Assembly: GCA_905221605.1 (NCBI GenBank)
Contig: CAJNDS010000424.1
Span: forward strand, 491,978-555,977
Origin: Symbiodinium natans
Taxonomy: Eukaryota; Sar; Dinophyceae; Suessiales; Symbiodiniaceae
Length of the DNA stretch: 64,000 bases
Direction of reading: 5' to 3'
Position numbers and translations under genes: made by a program. This document shows positions 1 to 10,806 of this stretch, one piece after another; within the stretch, counting starts at the first letter, position 1, and each line of letters begins with the position of its first letter. A model generated the notes under the pieces. The model ran no database searches, was not told the DNA's origin, and saw only the letters and a list, made by a program, of their open reading frames with translations.

Positions 1-60
1 CGAATTTAGGAAATACATGTTGTATCTATAATATAAAACCTCAGGAAAGAATTTTATCGT

Positions 61-1200
61 TATGGCTCGGTACAACCAGTCGTGCCGGAGCAACACACGT
101 CAGAGAGTAGAGTGACAGTAGCGATGGCAGTCGGAAGAGGTTAGTTAGGGTTTACGGTGCGGTGTGTCATGGGGCTGAAGGTAGCGAAAAGTTTCTTGCA
201 GCGTCTGCGGCTCAGCCACACAGAGCGAGCAACATATCGATCTTGAACTGCACTCAGAAAGGGTTGGGGCTGTTTACCTTTGGGTCTTATCTCAGAGCAG
301 CTATAGGTCCCATCGCCGGGGCCACCGTGGGCCAGCCACCCTGAAAGCGAGATTCCATTCCAAGGGCTTCTTGCGTAGAGGCACGACGAGTTCCACATCT
401 AGATCATCTAGTTCCGAGGGATTCTGCGGGCCATGAGGCCCTGCGAAAGGGCCGCTTGCCGCCACTGTGGTCTTCGGCTTGGTCTGTTCGGAGTGAACGG
501 GCTGGGCGTGGCACGTCGCTGGCACGAGGCGAGGTGCCCTGCCCGCTCCGCCATTGCCTGCGCAGAGCCAGCTACACCTACACCACCAGAAGAGGTACCT
601 CCTGACACCGCTGAGATGGCGACGGGCAGAGACCTGTTGCCACAGGTCGATTGCAACGTGGACATGGCGGAGCTTCCGGTGGAGGCGATGGTGCAAACTC
701 TGTTCATGAGTAAGGCGGACCTTGTCCAACTGCATGCAGCGAACCCGGAGCTGTGCCGGGAGGTCCTGAATTATGTGGTGGTCACCTGGCGCCCCGGGGC
801 ATTCTCCGGAGCCCCGCTGCGCCCAGCCTTGGGGCTGGGTCCGGGTCCTGGCGAGGCCACCGTCGTCGTTAGGGCCTTTGTGCCCGCACTCCGAGACATT
901 TGTGAGCAGCACATATCCCTAGCGTGCTTGGAAGATCAACTTGTGAAGTCTGCGCAATATGACGAGATGGTGGATTTTGGGGAGGACCTGCACGAGGTCG
1001 CCCTGGAGAGATGCGTGCAGCTTCAGCAGGTAGCACGCCGATTGGGGTCCGGGTGTGCAAGCCGTGGGGGTGGTTAAACCACCCCAGTCGCCCGCGTTGT
1101 CCAAGACATCGGACGGGAGTTTCACCGGACAAGTTCCGTAAGCACTGAACTGCCCCGCGCTAGGGAAATTGCAGAAGCGGCATGTACTAAGCAGGCCCTG
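61..1200 (+). repeat. Long dispersed unit, copy 1 (ORF block)
   Basis: A block that recurs at 2702-3138, 3139-4165, 7115-7262 and 7670-7939/22231-23300. Landmarks in order: ggctcggtacaacc box (about 64), 'gcagcgtctgcggctcagcc' (about 198), 'cagctataggtcccatcgcc' (about 297), then a GC-rich ORF segment ending near 1077 and a short tail with 'gacatcggacgggagtttca'. Copies differ by substitutions, indels and rearrangements, so the family is old. No terminal inverted repeats were seen for the whole unit. Its nature (segmental duplicate or mobile element) is not known. Confidence 0.75.
433..1077 (+). CDS. Hypothetical 214-aa ORF inside repeat copy 1
   Basis: This is the longest intact form of the reading frame carried by the dispersed unit. 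The product starts MRPCERAACRHCGLRLGLFG and ends near VQLQQVARRLGSG; it has an acidic middle (DTAEMATGRDLLPQVDCNVD) and a predicted helical C-terminal half. Homologous frames at 3366-4020 and 22360-22980 keep the same frame in parts but are broken by frameshifts and stops, which suggests a formerly coding repeat that is now decaying, although GC-rich DNA also leaves the opposite strand open (301-912). I recognise no domain. It may be a remnant exon of a transposon or a duplicated host gene. Confidence 0.35.
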   Translation: MRPCERAACRHCGLRLGLFGVNGLGVARRWHEARCPARSAIACAEPATPTPPEEVPPDTAEMATGRDLLPQVDCNVDMAELPVEAMVQTLFMSKADLVQLHAANPELCREVLNYVVVTWRPGAFSGAPLRPALGLGPGPGEATVVVRAFVPALRDICEQHISLACLEDQLVKSAQYDEMVDFGEDLHEVALERCVQLQQVARRLGSGCASRGGG

Positions 1201-1249
1201 CACATCAGCCGTCGCTAGTCCTAAATCCCCAAACGGTCCTCGAGCTTTA

Positions 1250-2690
1250 AACGGAACGGGCTCTGGGCGCGCTGGGGCCTGGTCCCTCGAAGAAACAAGC
1301 TACAGCCAAGCGACAGCTACATGACGCAGGCGCCAGCGTCTCTGGCCGTCGCTCTCGGCGACTTCGCATGCGCGCCAGGTGAACCTTCCCATTTAGGGTT
1401 GAGGAAGTTGGGGAGAGGCGGGGGGGGGGGGGGGGGGGGGGGTTAGGCAGTTTAGGGTTTCGAGCTTTGGGGTGAGGATTAACGTTTCGGCTTCAGGTGT
1501 CAGGGTTTGGGCGCGTAGCCTTCAGGAACTACTGCCGGCCTCGGGTGTTTTCCTCTTCTAGACAGCTGGCAACGCTTGCAAGAAGAGTGACCTTACAAAA
1601 CCCCAGTGAAGGTAGTTTGGCTCGGTACAACCAGTCATTCCAGCTGCAGGAGCAGCACGCATCAGAGTAGAGTATCAGTGTAGTGATGAGAGTCGGAAGA
1701 GGTTAGGCTTTAGGGCTTCATGTGGCTCCAAGTCGCGCTTTGATGCACCGGCTTTGTTGTGATTTCTTGCCGCTTTAGGGCTAAGTTGAAAAGGGATGAG
1801 GGACTATGTAGGCTAGCCCTGATATCGGTGTCCCATTTTGGGGAGGGGCCTTGAGACAAGGAAGCGTAAGCTCGGAAATTGGGGGCCCCCTTTCTTTCGG
1901 GCAGGAGTCCTTGAAGCTTCCCTTGACCCAAAACCTGCCTGGGTTTAGGAGTTTAGGGGTTAAGGGGTCCAAATCGCCAAGGTCGACCTTGTCCCGAAGC
2001 CGGTGATGCAGGCGCGGGGCTACTCGAAAGATCAGGCGGCTTAGATGTATGTTAGCCGGGTGTTTTTGTTAGGGCTTAGAGGGTTTTGAGTTCGGACTTT
2101 TTGTTCAGGGTTTTGAGGGATTTGGGGCGTTGAGGCAGGTCCTTACGATGTTTGCTAATTTGCGTAGAAGGTCTTAGTTTAGCAGATGTTCTGGGTTTTT
2201 TCAGAGGCTTTGCCGTCCCAGGCTGAAAGTATAGGGTGCAGCAAGTACCCTCAGTGAAAGAGCTTTGCTTATCGCTTGCTTACAAATTGTTCCCTGAGCC
2301 CTTTATAAGAGTATCTGCAGGTGGCTGCTTTCCTGGTTGTTGGAATTGTCTGTTGCGATGGTTGTACCGAGCTCCTTGCTTCGGAAGCCTTGATCGCTAT
2401 ATGTCAGTATCCCTCCGAATCGGCCTCCGTCTGCTAGCCAGTCCAATTCCCACAGGCGAACCCCTGCGATTCTCAACCTTGAACCATGCACCTTATAAAC
2501 CCTATAGCCGTCAACCGTACACCCTGTGTGCAGGTGCCCACGGCCCCTTCCTTGTCCTTCGGACCGTACCGAGGCACAGCTGCAGCCTGGACCTCACGGT
2601 GCTACTTGTCATGCTTCAAGATTCATTCAGCCCTCAACCCTGAACCTTTCTAGATTTCGGGTGTCTACAGAGAAAGCAGCTCCACGACCA
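1250..2690 (+). repeat. Dispersed unit, spacer portion (copy)
   Basis: No convincing gene. The segment holds the 'tctctggccgtcgctctcgg' box with a 23-nt poly-G tract (1420-1442), a 'ggctcggtacaacc' box near 1621, a 'gtcgaccttgtccgaagcc' box near 1982 and a 'gtgtgcaggtgcccacggcc' box near 2526. The same boxes in the same order recur at 6680-7110, 7310-7740 and 26360-28500, so this is the non-ORF part of the long unit. An ORF at 2236-2643 has no recurring support and is not called. Confidence 0.6.
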
Positions 2691-2701
2691 TGTCGAGCTA
2701 A

Positions 2702-3138
2702 CGCAGCGTCTGCGGCTCAGCCACACAGAGCGAGCAACATAGTATCTTGAACTGCAGGTTAGGGCTGGTTATACCTGTTGGGTCCCATCCCAGAACAGCT
2801 ATAGGTCCCATCGCCGGGGCCAGTGTGGGCCCTCGGCACGACGAGTTCCATGAGGCCCTGCGAATGGGCCGCTTGCCGCCACTGCGGCCTTCGAGTGGGA
2901 CTGTTCGGAGTGAACGGGCTGGGCGTGGCACGAGGCGCGCAGAGCCAGCTACACCTACACCGCCAGAAGAGGTACCCTATCCTGACACCGCTGAGATGGC
3001 GACGGGCAGAGACCTGCCGCAGGTCGATCGCAATGTGGACATGGCGGAGCTTTCGGTGGAGGCGATGATACAAAGTTTGCATCATCGCCTCCACCGAAAG
3101 CTCCGCCATGTCCACATTGCGATCGACCTGTGCCATGT
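2702..3138 (+). repeat. Dispersed unit, truncated copy 2 with foldback
   Basis: Starts at 'gcagcgtctgcggctcagcc' and, 437 bases later, the identical start recurs at 3139. Both share the private variant 'aacatagtatcttgaactgc', so copies 2 and 3 look like a recent tandem duplication. Copy 2 is cut short at a perfect 49-bp inverted repeat (3021-3069 / 3081-3129), after which copy 3 begins. Confidence 0.7.
3021..3129. repeat. Perfect 49-bp inverted repeat (foldback)
   Basis: Arms 3021-3069 and 3081-3129 are exact reverse complements with an 11-nt spacer. The arm is the part of the ORF block that spans 'gtggacatggcggagctttc'. It therefore arose by inverted duplication of existing sequence rather than insertion of foreign DNA. 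Confidence 0.9.
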
Positions 3139-4165
3139 CGCAGCGTCTGCGGCTCAGCCACACAGAGCGAGCAACATAGTATCTTGAACTGCAGGTTAGG
3201 GCTGTTTACCTTTGGGTCTCATCCCAGAACAGCTATAGGTCCCATCGCCGGGGCCAGTGTGGGCCCTGAAACCAAAATTCCACTCCAAGGGGTTCTTGCC
3301 CACAGGCACGACGTTGCGAAAGGGCCGCTTGCCGCCACTGTGGTCTTCGGCTTGGTCTGTTTGGAGTGAACGAGCTGGGCGTGGCACGTCGCTGGCACGA
3401 GGCGAGGTGCCCTGGCCGCTCCGCCATTGCCTGCGCAGAACCAGCTACAGCTATACCGCCAGAAGAGGCACCCCCTCCTGACACCGCTGAGATGGCGACG
3501 GGCAGAGACCTGCTGCCACAGGTCGCAATGTGGATATGGCGGAGCTTTCATTGGAGGGATCCAAACGCTACTCATGACCAAGGAAGACCTTCTGCAGTTG
3601 CAGCGAAGCCGGAGCTGTGCCGGGAAATACTTGACTTAACTATGTGGTGGTCACCTGGCGCCCCGGGGCATTCTCCGGAGCCCCGCTGCGCCCAGCCTTG
3701 GGGCTGGGTCCGGGTCCTGGCGAGGCCACCGTCGTCGTTAGGGCCTTTGTGCCCGCGCTCCGAGCCATTTGTGAGCAGCACGTGTCCCTAGAGTGCCTGG
3801 ACAGCCAACTTGTGAAGTCTGCGCAATATGACGAGATGGTGGATTGTGGCGCGCTGATCGTCCAAGCACTCCAGGGACACGCTCTGCTTGCAAATGGTCC
3901 GCAGCGCGGATGGTGAGTTTTTGCGAGGACCTGCGCGCGGTCGCCCTGGAGAGATGCGTGCAGCTTCAGCAGGTAGCACGCCGATTAGGGTCCGGGTGTG
4001 CAAGCCGTGGGGGGTGGTTAAACCACCCAAGTCGCCCGCGTTGTCCAAGACATCGGACGGGAGTTTCACCGGACAAGTTCCGTGAGCACTGAACTACCAC
4101 CACGCTAGGGAAATTGCAGAAGCGGCATGTACTAAGCAGGCCCTGCACTTCAGCCGGCGCAAGCC
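3139..4165 (+). repeat. Dispersed unit, copy 3 (full ORF block)
   Basis: Full-length block colinear with copy 1, from the common start through the 'gacatcggacgggagtttca' tail. It carries a 40-60-base local duplication near 3840-3920 compared with copy 1. Confidence 0.7.
3366..4020 (+). pseudogene. Broken version of the 214-aa ORF
   Basis: Colinear with 433-1077 but split across frames: the first third is open in one frame, the middle (VVTWRPGAFSGAPLRPALGL, near 3650) in another, and the end again shifts. Indels around 3540-3640 and an internal duplication near 3850-3910 break it. Judged non-functional. Confidence 0.5.
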
Positions 4166-7114
4166 CTAAAAAGCTCTTCGAATGGGCTCCGGGCGCTGGG
4201 TTGTGGTCCCTCGGAGAGACCAGCTTCAGTCAGCTCACCCCAAAGCCGAGACGCCTAAATCGGCCACGAAACCTTAATCCCAAACCGACAAAGGTATTTG
4301 ATTGCCCCCAACACATGTAGGATCTCTGACTATCATGGTTAGCTATTAGGGTCCTTGTTCGGGTCCTTATTCAGTGGTTGGGGTGGTCAAACCACCCTTG
4401 TTTTAAACCCTTGAAGCCTAAACCCAAACTCCTGTGAACCCCGTACTCCCTGTAAGCCCTAGATGCAAGTCCTAAATCTCAAACGCTATAAGCTCCAAAA
4501 ATGCTAAAGCCTATGCTCCCTCAGAGAGACAAGCTGCTGTATGTTTGTACACAAATCCTGGGAAGGAGTGTGGCATTAGTGGCTCGGTACAGCCATGCCA
4601 GCCGCATGAGCGGAAAGCATGAGAGTGGAGCAACAGTATAGTGACGAGCGTCGGAAGGGATTTAGGGTTTTGGGGTTTCATATGGCGCTCCAGGTAGCGC
4701 GTTGATGCGGCTCTATAAGCGCGCTTCGAAAAGGCATGAACTCTCCACCAGCAACTTCTGAATTCCTGAGCTCCCAACCGAACATAGGCCTTAACTCGAT
4801 TTCACTCGAAGACTTTGGTGGGAATTGCGGGATAATATAAGCTCCCCCAAGTACGTTGGGGCGGGTATTGCTTGTTGTGCAGCCTTACACCCCTACACCA
4901 CCCCAACAAAGCTCAACAACCTTAATTAAACCCTAAACCCTAAACCCCAAACCCCAAACTCAGGGCCTAGGCCGCCCCCCTACAGAGGGGGGGCGGCGCT
5001 TAAGCCCTTCGACCTCTATGGCGAAAGTCGACCCAGGTCGCTTGCCCGCCTCCTGCAGCCAGGAGGTCGGTAGCACCCACGATGGGCCCGGTACCGGAGC
5101 AGGTTCTCCCGGGGACCAGTACTGGTCCCCTTAATAAAGTAAATACCCTAAACCCCCAGCCCTTCACCCTGGCGCTGGCCGTTTCGGGGGGGGTACCCCA
5201 AGGCCCCCAGGCCAGGAGGACCCGGACCCCTCACCGCCCTTCTGGGCCCCCGGCGCCCCTCCTGGACCCCCTGGGCCCCCCTGGGCCCCCCTGGGCCCCC
5301 TGGCCCCCTGGTGCTTGTGGGCCCCGCTGCGCCAGGGGCCGGGCCCTCTGGTCCCCTTGAGCACCCCTGGGCCCCCCTCTGACCCCCCCCCCCCGATGGC
5401 CCCCTTCCCCCGACCCCCCTGGTCTGGGGGCCCTAGCCTGCCCAGACTGACCCTGTGGAGGCTTGTTTTTTGTGAAAAGCTGTGACGGAATGAAGAAGTT
5501 TTATGTAAAGAAAGCAGTTGGCTTGAGTTTAGGCCTAAACCCTAAAAGGAATAGGTTTGGGTGGCTTTGCCGCCTTGGACGGCGTGGGGTGGGAGAAAAG
5601 TGTTAGATGGCCTTCCCATCGGGCCAAGGCTGCTCTTCGCACCTCACGACGCTTTCGAGCTTGTTCCAAAACCTAACCTTCACAGCATCTACGCCCTATC
5701 ACAGCAAACCCTAAACCCCAAACCCTAAACCCTAAACCCTAACCCCTAACCCTAAACCCTAAACCCTATAAACCCTAAACCCTAAACCCTACCTCCAGCG
5801 TCGGATCTTTGCATGGAGCTGAGCTGCACAGGTTGCACCTGTGCCTGGCGTGCCATCACCGTGCCGTTCAGCCAGCAGCCGAGGGGTTGAGGGCTTAGGG
5901 TTTAGGGTTTATAAGGTTATAAGGAGAAACGGGGGTTCAGGGTTGTTGGGTTTAAGGGTTTAGGGGTAAATCAGGTGTTATAGGGGTTCAGGTTTCTGGT
6001 GGTTGTGGGAATTACGGGCGCATGTAGGTGTTGAGGGGTTGAGGGTGGGTGTTGGTCGAGAAAATGGCTGGACTAGGCTCTTCACGCTCAGAACTGCCGA
6101 GCCCTAAACCCTAAAACCCCAAACCCTAAAACCAACCCACAACCACACCACAGGAGGGGGGGGAGGGGAACCATGAGCGGGGGCGGGGCAGCCGCGCCCT
6201 GATCAAACATGATGCGGGTGCGCCCCCCCCCCCCCCCCCGCCCCGGTGGTGTGGTTGTGGGTTGATTTTTCTAGTTTACGGTTTTAGGGTTTAGGGTTTC
6301 CCTGTGGTGTGGTTGTGGGTTGGTTTTGGGGTTTAGGGTTTTGGTTTTCAGTTTAGGGTTGATAGGGCTTAGGGTCTATAGGGTTAGGGTTTAGGGTTAG
6401 GCGGTTGGGGGGGGGGACCATACCACGAACCGACAGCCGGGATCATATGTGCTCAAATCCGGGGTCAAAAGGCCCTTTCCACGAAGCCAACTAAACCAAA
6501 AGCGGGGGTTATCCCTTTTTTGGGGTAAGGGCCTGGATACAGGAAGCGTACGCAGCGTACGCGCTGAAACACTGGGCCCTTCCGTACGGGTAGGCATTCT
6601 AAAAGCTGCCTCTTAACCCAAAAGCTTCCCCTAACCCTAAACCCGGAATTGAGAGGCTTAGGGTTGGGGCCCGCGCCCGAGGTCGACCTCGTCCGCCCGA
6701 AGCCAGTGACGCAGGCGCTCGAAAGTTCAGGGAGCCAAGATGTAGGCTGCCAGGCTTCTGCAAAGGGCTGAGAGGGTTTGGGGTTCGGACTGCGGGTTTC
6801 GGAGTTTGATTTCAGGGTTTTAGGGTTTCTGGACGTTGCGGCAGGTGCCTGGGATGTTGCCTATGTGTCCTTTATGTTGGGCCGGATGGGGCCCTATCTG
6901 GGAGGTAAGAGCACTGTCAGGTTTCGTGGCTCCTTCCTGATAGTTTGGGATTGTCTGCGCGGCGGAATCCCTGCCATGCTAGTTGCAAACCTTCAGCCCT
7001 AAACCCTGAACCCTACACCCTTTGTGCAGGTGAAGCCTGTGGCCCCTTCCCCTTGGCAGCCCTGTCCTTCGGACCGTACTGGGGCACAGCTGTGCAAGCC
7101 ATGTCGAGCTGATG
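4166..7114. repeat. Spacer with telomere-like tracts and GC-rich simple repeats
   Basis: No gene supported over about 3 kb. Contents: another 'ggctcggtacagcc' box (4580), CCCTAAA array 5706-5792, a GC-rich stretch at 5160-5410 made of repeated 'ctgggccccc' that would read as collagen-like Gly-Pro on either strand, a 27-bp inverted repeat at 6128/6301, and the 'gtcgacctcgtccgcccgaa' box of the long unit at 6680. Confidence 0.55.
6128..6327. repeat. 200-bp element with perfect 27-bp inverted ends
   Basis: Arm 6128-6154 is the exact reverse complement of 6301-6327 (core 'accacaccacagg'). A third, 1-bp-variant copy of the arm lies at 6243-6266. The interior is GC-rich with a run of C (6223-6239). 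Outside both arms the inverted symmetry continues into CCCTAAA-type and TTTAGGG-type motifs. Confidence 0.8.
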
Positions 7115-7262
7115 CAGCGCCTTCGGCTCAGCCAAGCAGTGCGAGCAACACATCTTGAACTGCCATCAGAAATGGCTTACATCCAAAGAGAACAGCTACA
7201 GGCTCTAGGTCCCACCACCGGGGGGCCACCCTGAAACCAAGATTCCACTCCAAGGGGTCTGA
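7115..7262 (+). repeat. Dispersed unit, short fragment
   Basis: Holds the 'ggctcagcca' to 'attccactccaaggggt' part of the ORF block, diverged, ending abruptly. No ORF. Confidence 0.6.
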
Positions 7263-7411
7263 GCACTAACCAAACCCGGTGAACGCTGCAGCCCAGTCCC
7301 CCTGGAAGAAGCAAGCTTCAGCCAAGAGCCAGGCCCCGGCGCCTTTCGCCTCTCGCTCTCGACGACGTCGCAGACGCGCAAGGTGAATCTGGCCGTTGAG
7401 CGTTTAGGAAG

Positions 7412-7414
<3 letters not shown>

Positions 7415-7477
<63 letters not shown>
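7415..7477 (+). repeat. 63-nt uninterrupted poly-G tract
   Basis: G from 7415 through 7477 with no interruption. It sits at the same place in the long unit as shorter poly-G tracts at 1420-1442 (23 nt) and 26477-26506 (30 nt), directly after 'ggtgaaycttgccgtttag'-like sequence. Confidence 0.9.
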
Positions 7478-7478
<1 letters not shown>

Positions 7479-7669
7479 GTTAGGCGATTGGGGGTTTCGA
7501 GTTGGGGTTGATCCTTTACCCGTGTTTTGAGGGTAAGAGTTTCGGCTTAAGGCTTCAGGGTTTGGGTGCCTAGTCTTCAGGGTCTACTGGCTTACTGGCG
7601 GCCTTGGGTGTTTCTTCGCTCTTGTAGGGCAATGCTAGACAACTGGAAATGCTTGCAGGAAGAGTGACC

Positions 7670-7939
7670 TTAGGAAATACGTGTTGTATCTTCATCTAAA
7701 GCCTCAGGAAATGGATTTGTCGTTATGGCTCGGCAACACACATCAGAGTAGAGTGACAATAGCGATGGCAGTCGGAAAAGGTTAGTTAGGGTTTAGGGTG
7801 TGGTGTTTCATGGGGCTGAAAGTAGCGAAGGTTTCTTGCAGCGTCTGCGGCTCAGCCACAGAAGGAGCAACATATCTTGAACTGCAATCAGAAAGGGTTG
7901 GAGCTGTTTACCTTTGTGTCTCATCCCAGAACAGCTATA
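7670..7939 (+). repeat. Left half of a split dispersed unit
   Basis: Colinear with copy 1 up to 'cagctata' (7932-7939), where an AT microsatellite begins. The expected continuation 'tcccatcgccggggcc' appears at 22231. The two halves bracket a 14.3-kb insertion. Confidence 0.8.
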
Positions 7940-8300
7940 TATATATATATATGCATATATTTTAATGGCTACCGCCAGTGCCGCCGACCCCCTCCAAGGG
8001 GGGCCAAGGCACTGTGGGCTCCGGCCGCGGATGATGTGTATATATATATATATATATATATAGATATATGCGCAGGGCTTGGTCAGGTTGTAGAGTTCAG
8101 GGGGGCGAAACATGGAGCCCTGATGCGCAGGGAGTTGGGGCTAAACCCCAAATCTAAAACCGCAAACCGCAAACCCGAAACCCGCAACCCTGAAACCCCA
8201 AACCCCCAAACCCTAAACCCCCGTAACCAGGAGACTTGAACCTGAGGCCTCGTCGTACACCCCAAACTCGAAACCACAAACCCGAACCCCTAAAGTCAGC

Positions 8301-9210
8301 TGAGAAGCCACATCCATGGGCCGTGGACCATGAGCCAATGGGGCCAGGAGCCATGGGTCCAGTGGGGGGCAGGGTGCGTGGGGGGTGGGGGTGGGGGTTG
8401 GAAGTGTGGGTGCGAGGGGGTGGGGGTGGGGGGTTGGGGGTGGCAGGGTGCATGCGGGGTGGGGGTGGGGGTTGGGGGTGGGGGTGGAGCAGGGGCCATA
8501 AAAAGGACCAGCCTTGGCAGCCATACAGGTCGAGGGATGAAGAATGGGACCAGGAGCCATGGGTCCATGAGAAGCATGGCGGGGTGCGTGGGGGGCTTGG
8601 GCAAGGGCATTGGCAGGCAGGTCGAGGGATGAAGAATGGGACCAGGAGCCATGGGTCCATGAGAAGCATGGCGTGGTGAGTGGGGAACTTGGGCAAGGGG
8701 GGGGAGTATGTGGAGCGGGAAGGGCGGATGGGCGGGGGTGCGTGGGTGGTGGGGGTAGGGCAAGCGGGCCAAGCGGGGGAGGAGGTCGAGGGGATGGAGA
8801 GTGGGAGCATGGGCCAAGGGGGGAGTAGGCGGAGCTGGAAGGGCGGAGGGCGGAGCGGGCCGGGTGGGGGAGCCGCGCTGAGACCGGTCGAGCTTTGGAT
8901 GGGGTGGAGTAGGTGGTATAGGGGCAATGGGTCTGGCGAAGGCAGCAAGGGCAGCAAGGCACTGCGCAACGAAGCAGACAGCAAGGGCAGCGAGGCACGG
9001 CGCAACGAAGCGTGGGGGGCTTGGGCAAGGGGGGAAGTATGCGGAGCGGGAAGGGCGGATGGACGGGGGGCGGGGTGCGTGGGTGGTGGGGGTAGGGCAA
9101 GCGGGCGGCCATGCACTGGGGGCCGGTCGAGCTTGGGATGAAGAATGGGACCAGAAACCATGAGTCCATGAGAAGCATGGCGGGGTGCGTGGGGGGCTTG
9201 GGCAAGGGAA
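8301..9210 (+). repeat. G-rich minisatellite array, left part
   Basis: Irregular tandem units built from 'ggggtgcgtgggtggtggg', 'cttgggcaaggg', 'ccatgggtccatgagaagc' and 'gggcaagcgggcgg'. The plus strand is extremely G-rich. Long minus-strand ORFs here are Pro/His/Ala-rich translations of the repeat and are not genes. The array ends exactly at the transposon and resumes at 18394. Confidence 0.85.
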
Positions 9211-9237
9211 CCCAATACCTCCGAGAAGCTCCGATTT
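9211..9237 (+). repeat. Left terminal inverted repeat of the transposon
   Basis: 27 bp beginning CCCAATACC and containing CCGAGAAGCTCCG. It matches the reverse complement of 18367-18393 at 22 of 27 positions. Preceded by the candidate target duplication AA (9209-9210). Confidence 0.85.
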
Positions 9238-9530
9238 GCAGCTGGCAGCTAAAATCGGAGCTTCTGTGTTCAAGAAGCTCCAAATGGAAGCTCCATTTTG
9301 AAGCTGGCAGCTTCGTTTTGAGACTGGCAGCTCCGTTTTTAGCTTCCCTAAAAGAGCTGCCAGCTCCATTTTGAAGCTTCTAGCCCAAAACGGAGCTTCT
9401 AGGGTTTTGCTGTCTTGGCACTTGAAGAAGCGCTTCTAGGAATTTCAAGAAGAGCTTCTGGGAAGCTTATTTGGGAAGCTCCATTTTGGAGCTTCTAGGT
9501 TTCCAAGAAGCTCTTCTGGGATTTCGTGTG
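9220..9530. repeat. Left subterminal repeat block
   Basis: About a dozen direct and inverted copies of AGAAGCTCC / GGAGCTTCT, often paired as palindromes (agctccattttggagct), plus CAGCTGGCAGCT-type motifs. Such clusters are the usual binding sites of the accessory protein in CACTA-type elements (family knowledge). A TG then TA microsatellite follows at 9533-9600. Confidence 0.8.
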
Positions 9531-9792
9531 TGTACGTGTGTGTGTGTGTGTGTGTGCATATACATATAATATATATGTATATATATATATATATACAATA
9601 TTAATTGTGTATTCTCAGCTGCAGCTGTGCAGATCGAAGGGCCGTGGCCCCGAGTTTGGTAGCTTAAGAAATTAATATTCAGTGCAAGCGAGTGCAGACC
9701 CTCCCTGGAAAACCTTAAACCGTATACACCCTAAACACAGATCTTATGACTTTCAAGAAGCTATCCTAGCTGTAGGTCTAGCTCCGCCATGC

Positions 9793-10806
9793 ATGGCAGA
9801 TCAAGCTCTGCTTAAAGGTTTCTTCGCTCGGCAGCCAGGACATGGCGATTGGCCAATAGATCCGGAAGAAGCTTGCATAAAGCATGCAGCTTTTCTGAAG
9901 CTTTGGGTGCCCATGGGGTACACAAAGCCACAAGCTCGAGCAGCCTGGAAAGGCGCATTTCCGAAAATGCCGGCCAGCGACGTGAATGCTTTGATCACAG
10001 GCACGGTGGAAGCCAGAAAATGGCTCCGTCGCAAGCAGAGCAATATGAAGACAGGTGGCAAGACTCACCCGATAATCAAAGACTTGCTTAAAAGCTTGTA
10101 CGGCAAGAACATTGCAGAGCCTGGAAGCAGTGCCAGTCCGAAAGGACATATTGAGAAGTCTGCCAGCAGCAGTGCCAGTCCGAAGGGACAGGAGCCGACT
10201 GCGAAGGCGGATTCGCAAGAGTCTGCAAGCAGCCTGCGAAGGCTTAGCACGAAGACATGTCCGATCATGATCGCAGAGCCTGAAACGGCAGAGTGTCCTC
10301 AGGCCCGGGATTTGGAGATCTTGAGTGTCTCGAGCACGGCTTTGACGACGGCGGCATCGAGCCAGGGTGTGGTGGCGGCACAGGTGCTCGTTAGCAAGAA
10401 GCCAGCGATGGCCAAGAAGCCAGGGACGATGAAGCCAGCGATGGCGAAGAGCCAGCCTGCAAAAGGCAAGAGTCCGAAAGTGCTCCAGAGACCGAGCAGC
10501 CTGAAAAAGGTCTGGCACGAAACCAAGAGCCATGGACTCGTGAAAGTGACGGCGGCAACGGACAAAGCCTACATCACGTTTAAAGCCAGCGATGGCAAGG
10601 AGAGGTCGCTCGTGAATGTGGCAGTCGCGAAGGGCCCCCGCCAAGCCAGAATCATGGCATGCCTCTTGGAGAAGTTGCAGACCGAAGAGGTCGACAAGCA
10701 GGCCCTTGTCGAATACAAGAACTCGCTTTTGGCCCAGGAGGAAGAGCCTGCAAAGGCAGAGGACGAGCCAGAGCCTGCAAAGGCAAAGGGCGAGGCAAAA
10801 AGCTAG
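9793..10806 (+). CDS. Transposon ORF1, basic protein of unknown function
   Basis: From the first in-frame ATG (9793) to TAG at 10804; the frame is open upstream to 9682 and a possible acceptor (ccctaaacacag) lies at 9740, so an upstream exon is possible. About 337 residues. The N-terminal 100 residues look folded (MADQALLKGFFARQPG, then ITGTVEARKWLRRKQ). The middle is low-complexity Ala/Ser/Lys/Pro with repeated PAMAK and PAKA. The C-terminal part (TAATDKAYITFKASDGKERS, then QARIMACLLEKLQTEEVDKQ) looks like a small beta-rich plus helical domain. No named family recognised. It contains several GNRA-loop palindromes, two of them encoding PAKA and three encoding PAMAK or KASDGK-type peptides, and one overlaps the stop codon end. 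Possible role: DNA-binding accessory protein; this is inference only. Confidence 0.6.
   Translation: MADQALLKGFFARQPGHGDWPIDPEEACIKHAAFLKLWVPMGYTKPQARAAWKGAFPKMPASDVNALITGTVEARKWLRRKQSNMKTGGKTHPIIKDLLKSLYGKNIAEPGSSASPKGHIEKSASSSASPKGQEPTAKADSQESASSLRRLSTKTCPIMIAEPETAECPQARDLEILSVSSTALTTAASSQGVVAAQVLVSKKPAMAKKPGTMKPAMAKSQPAKGKSPKVLQRPSSLKKVWHETKSHGLVKVTAATDKAYITFKASDGKERSLVNVAVAKGPRQARIMACLLEKLQTEEVDKQALVEYKNSLLAQEEEPAKAEDEPEPAKAKGEAKS

Noticed and set aside
5082-5364. Collagen-like Gly-Pro ORFs on both strands
   Set aside because: Result of the repeated 'ctgggccccc' simple sequence; both strands look collagen-like, which argues for DNA-level repetition.
7808-8113. Tyr/Ile-rich ORFs (also 17824-18114, 18056-18283, 40685-40906)
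   Set aside because: Translations of TA microsatellites.
8154-9369. Minus-strand ORFs of about 355 codons
   Set aside because: Same minisatellite translation; they run through the transposon border, which no real gene would do.
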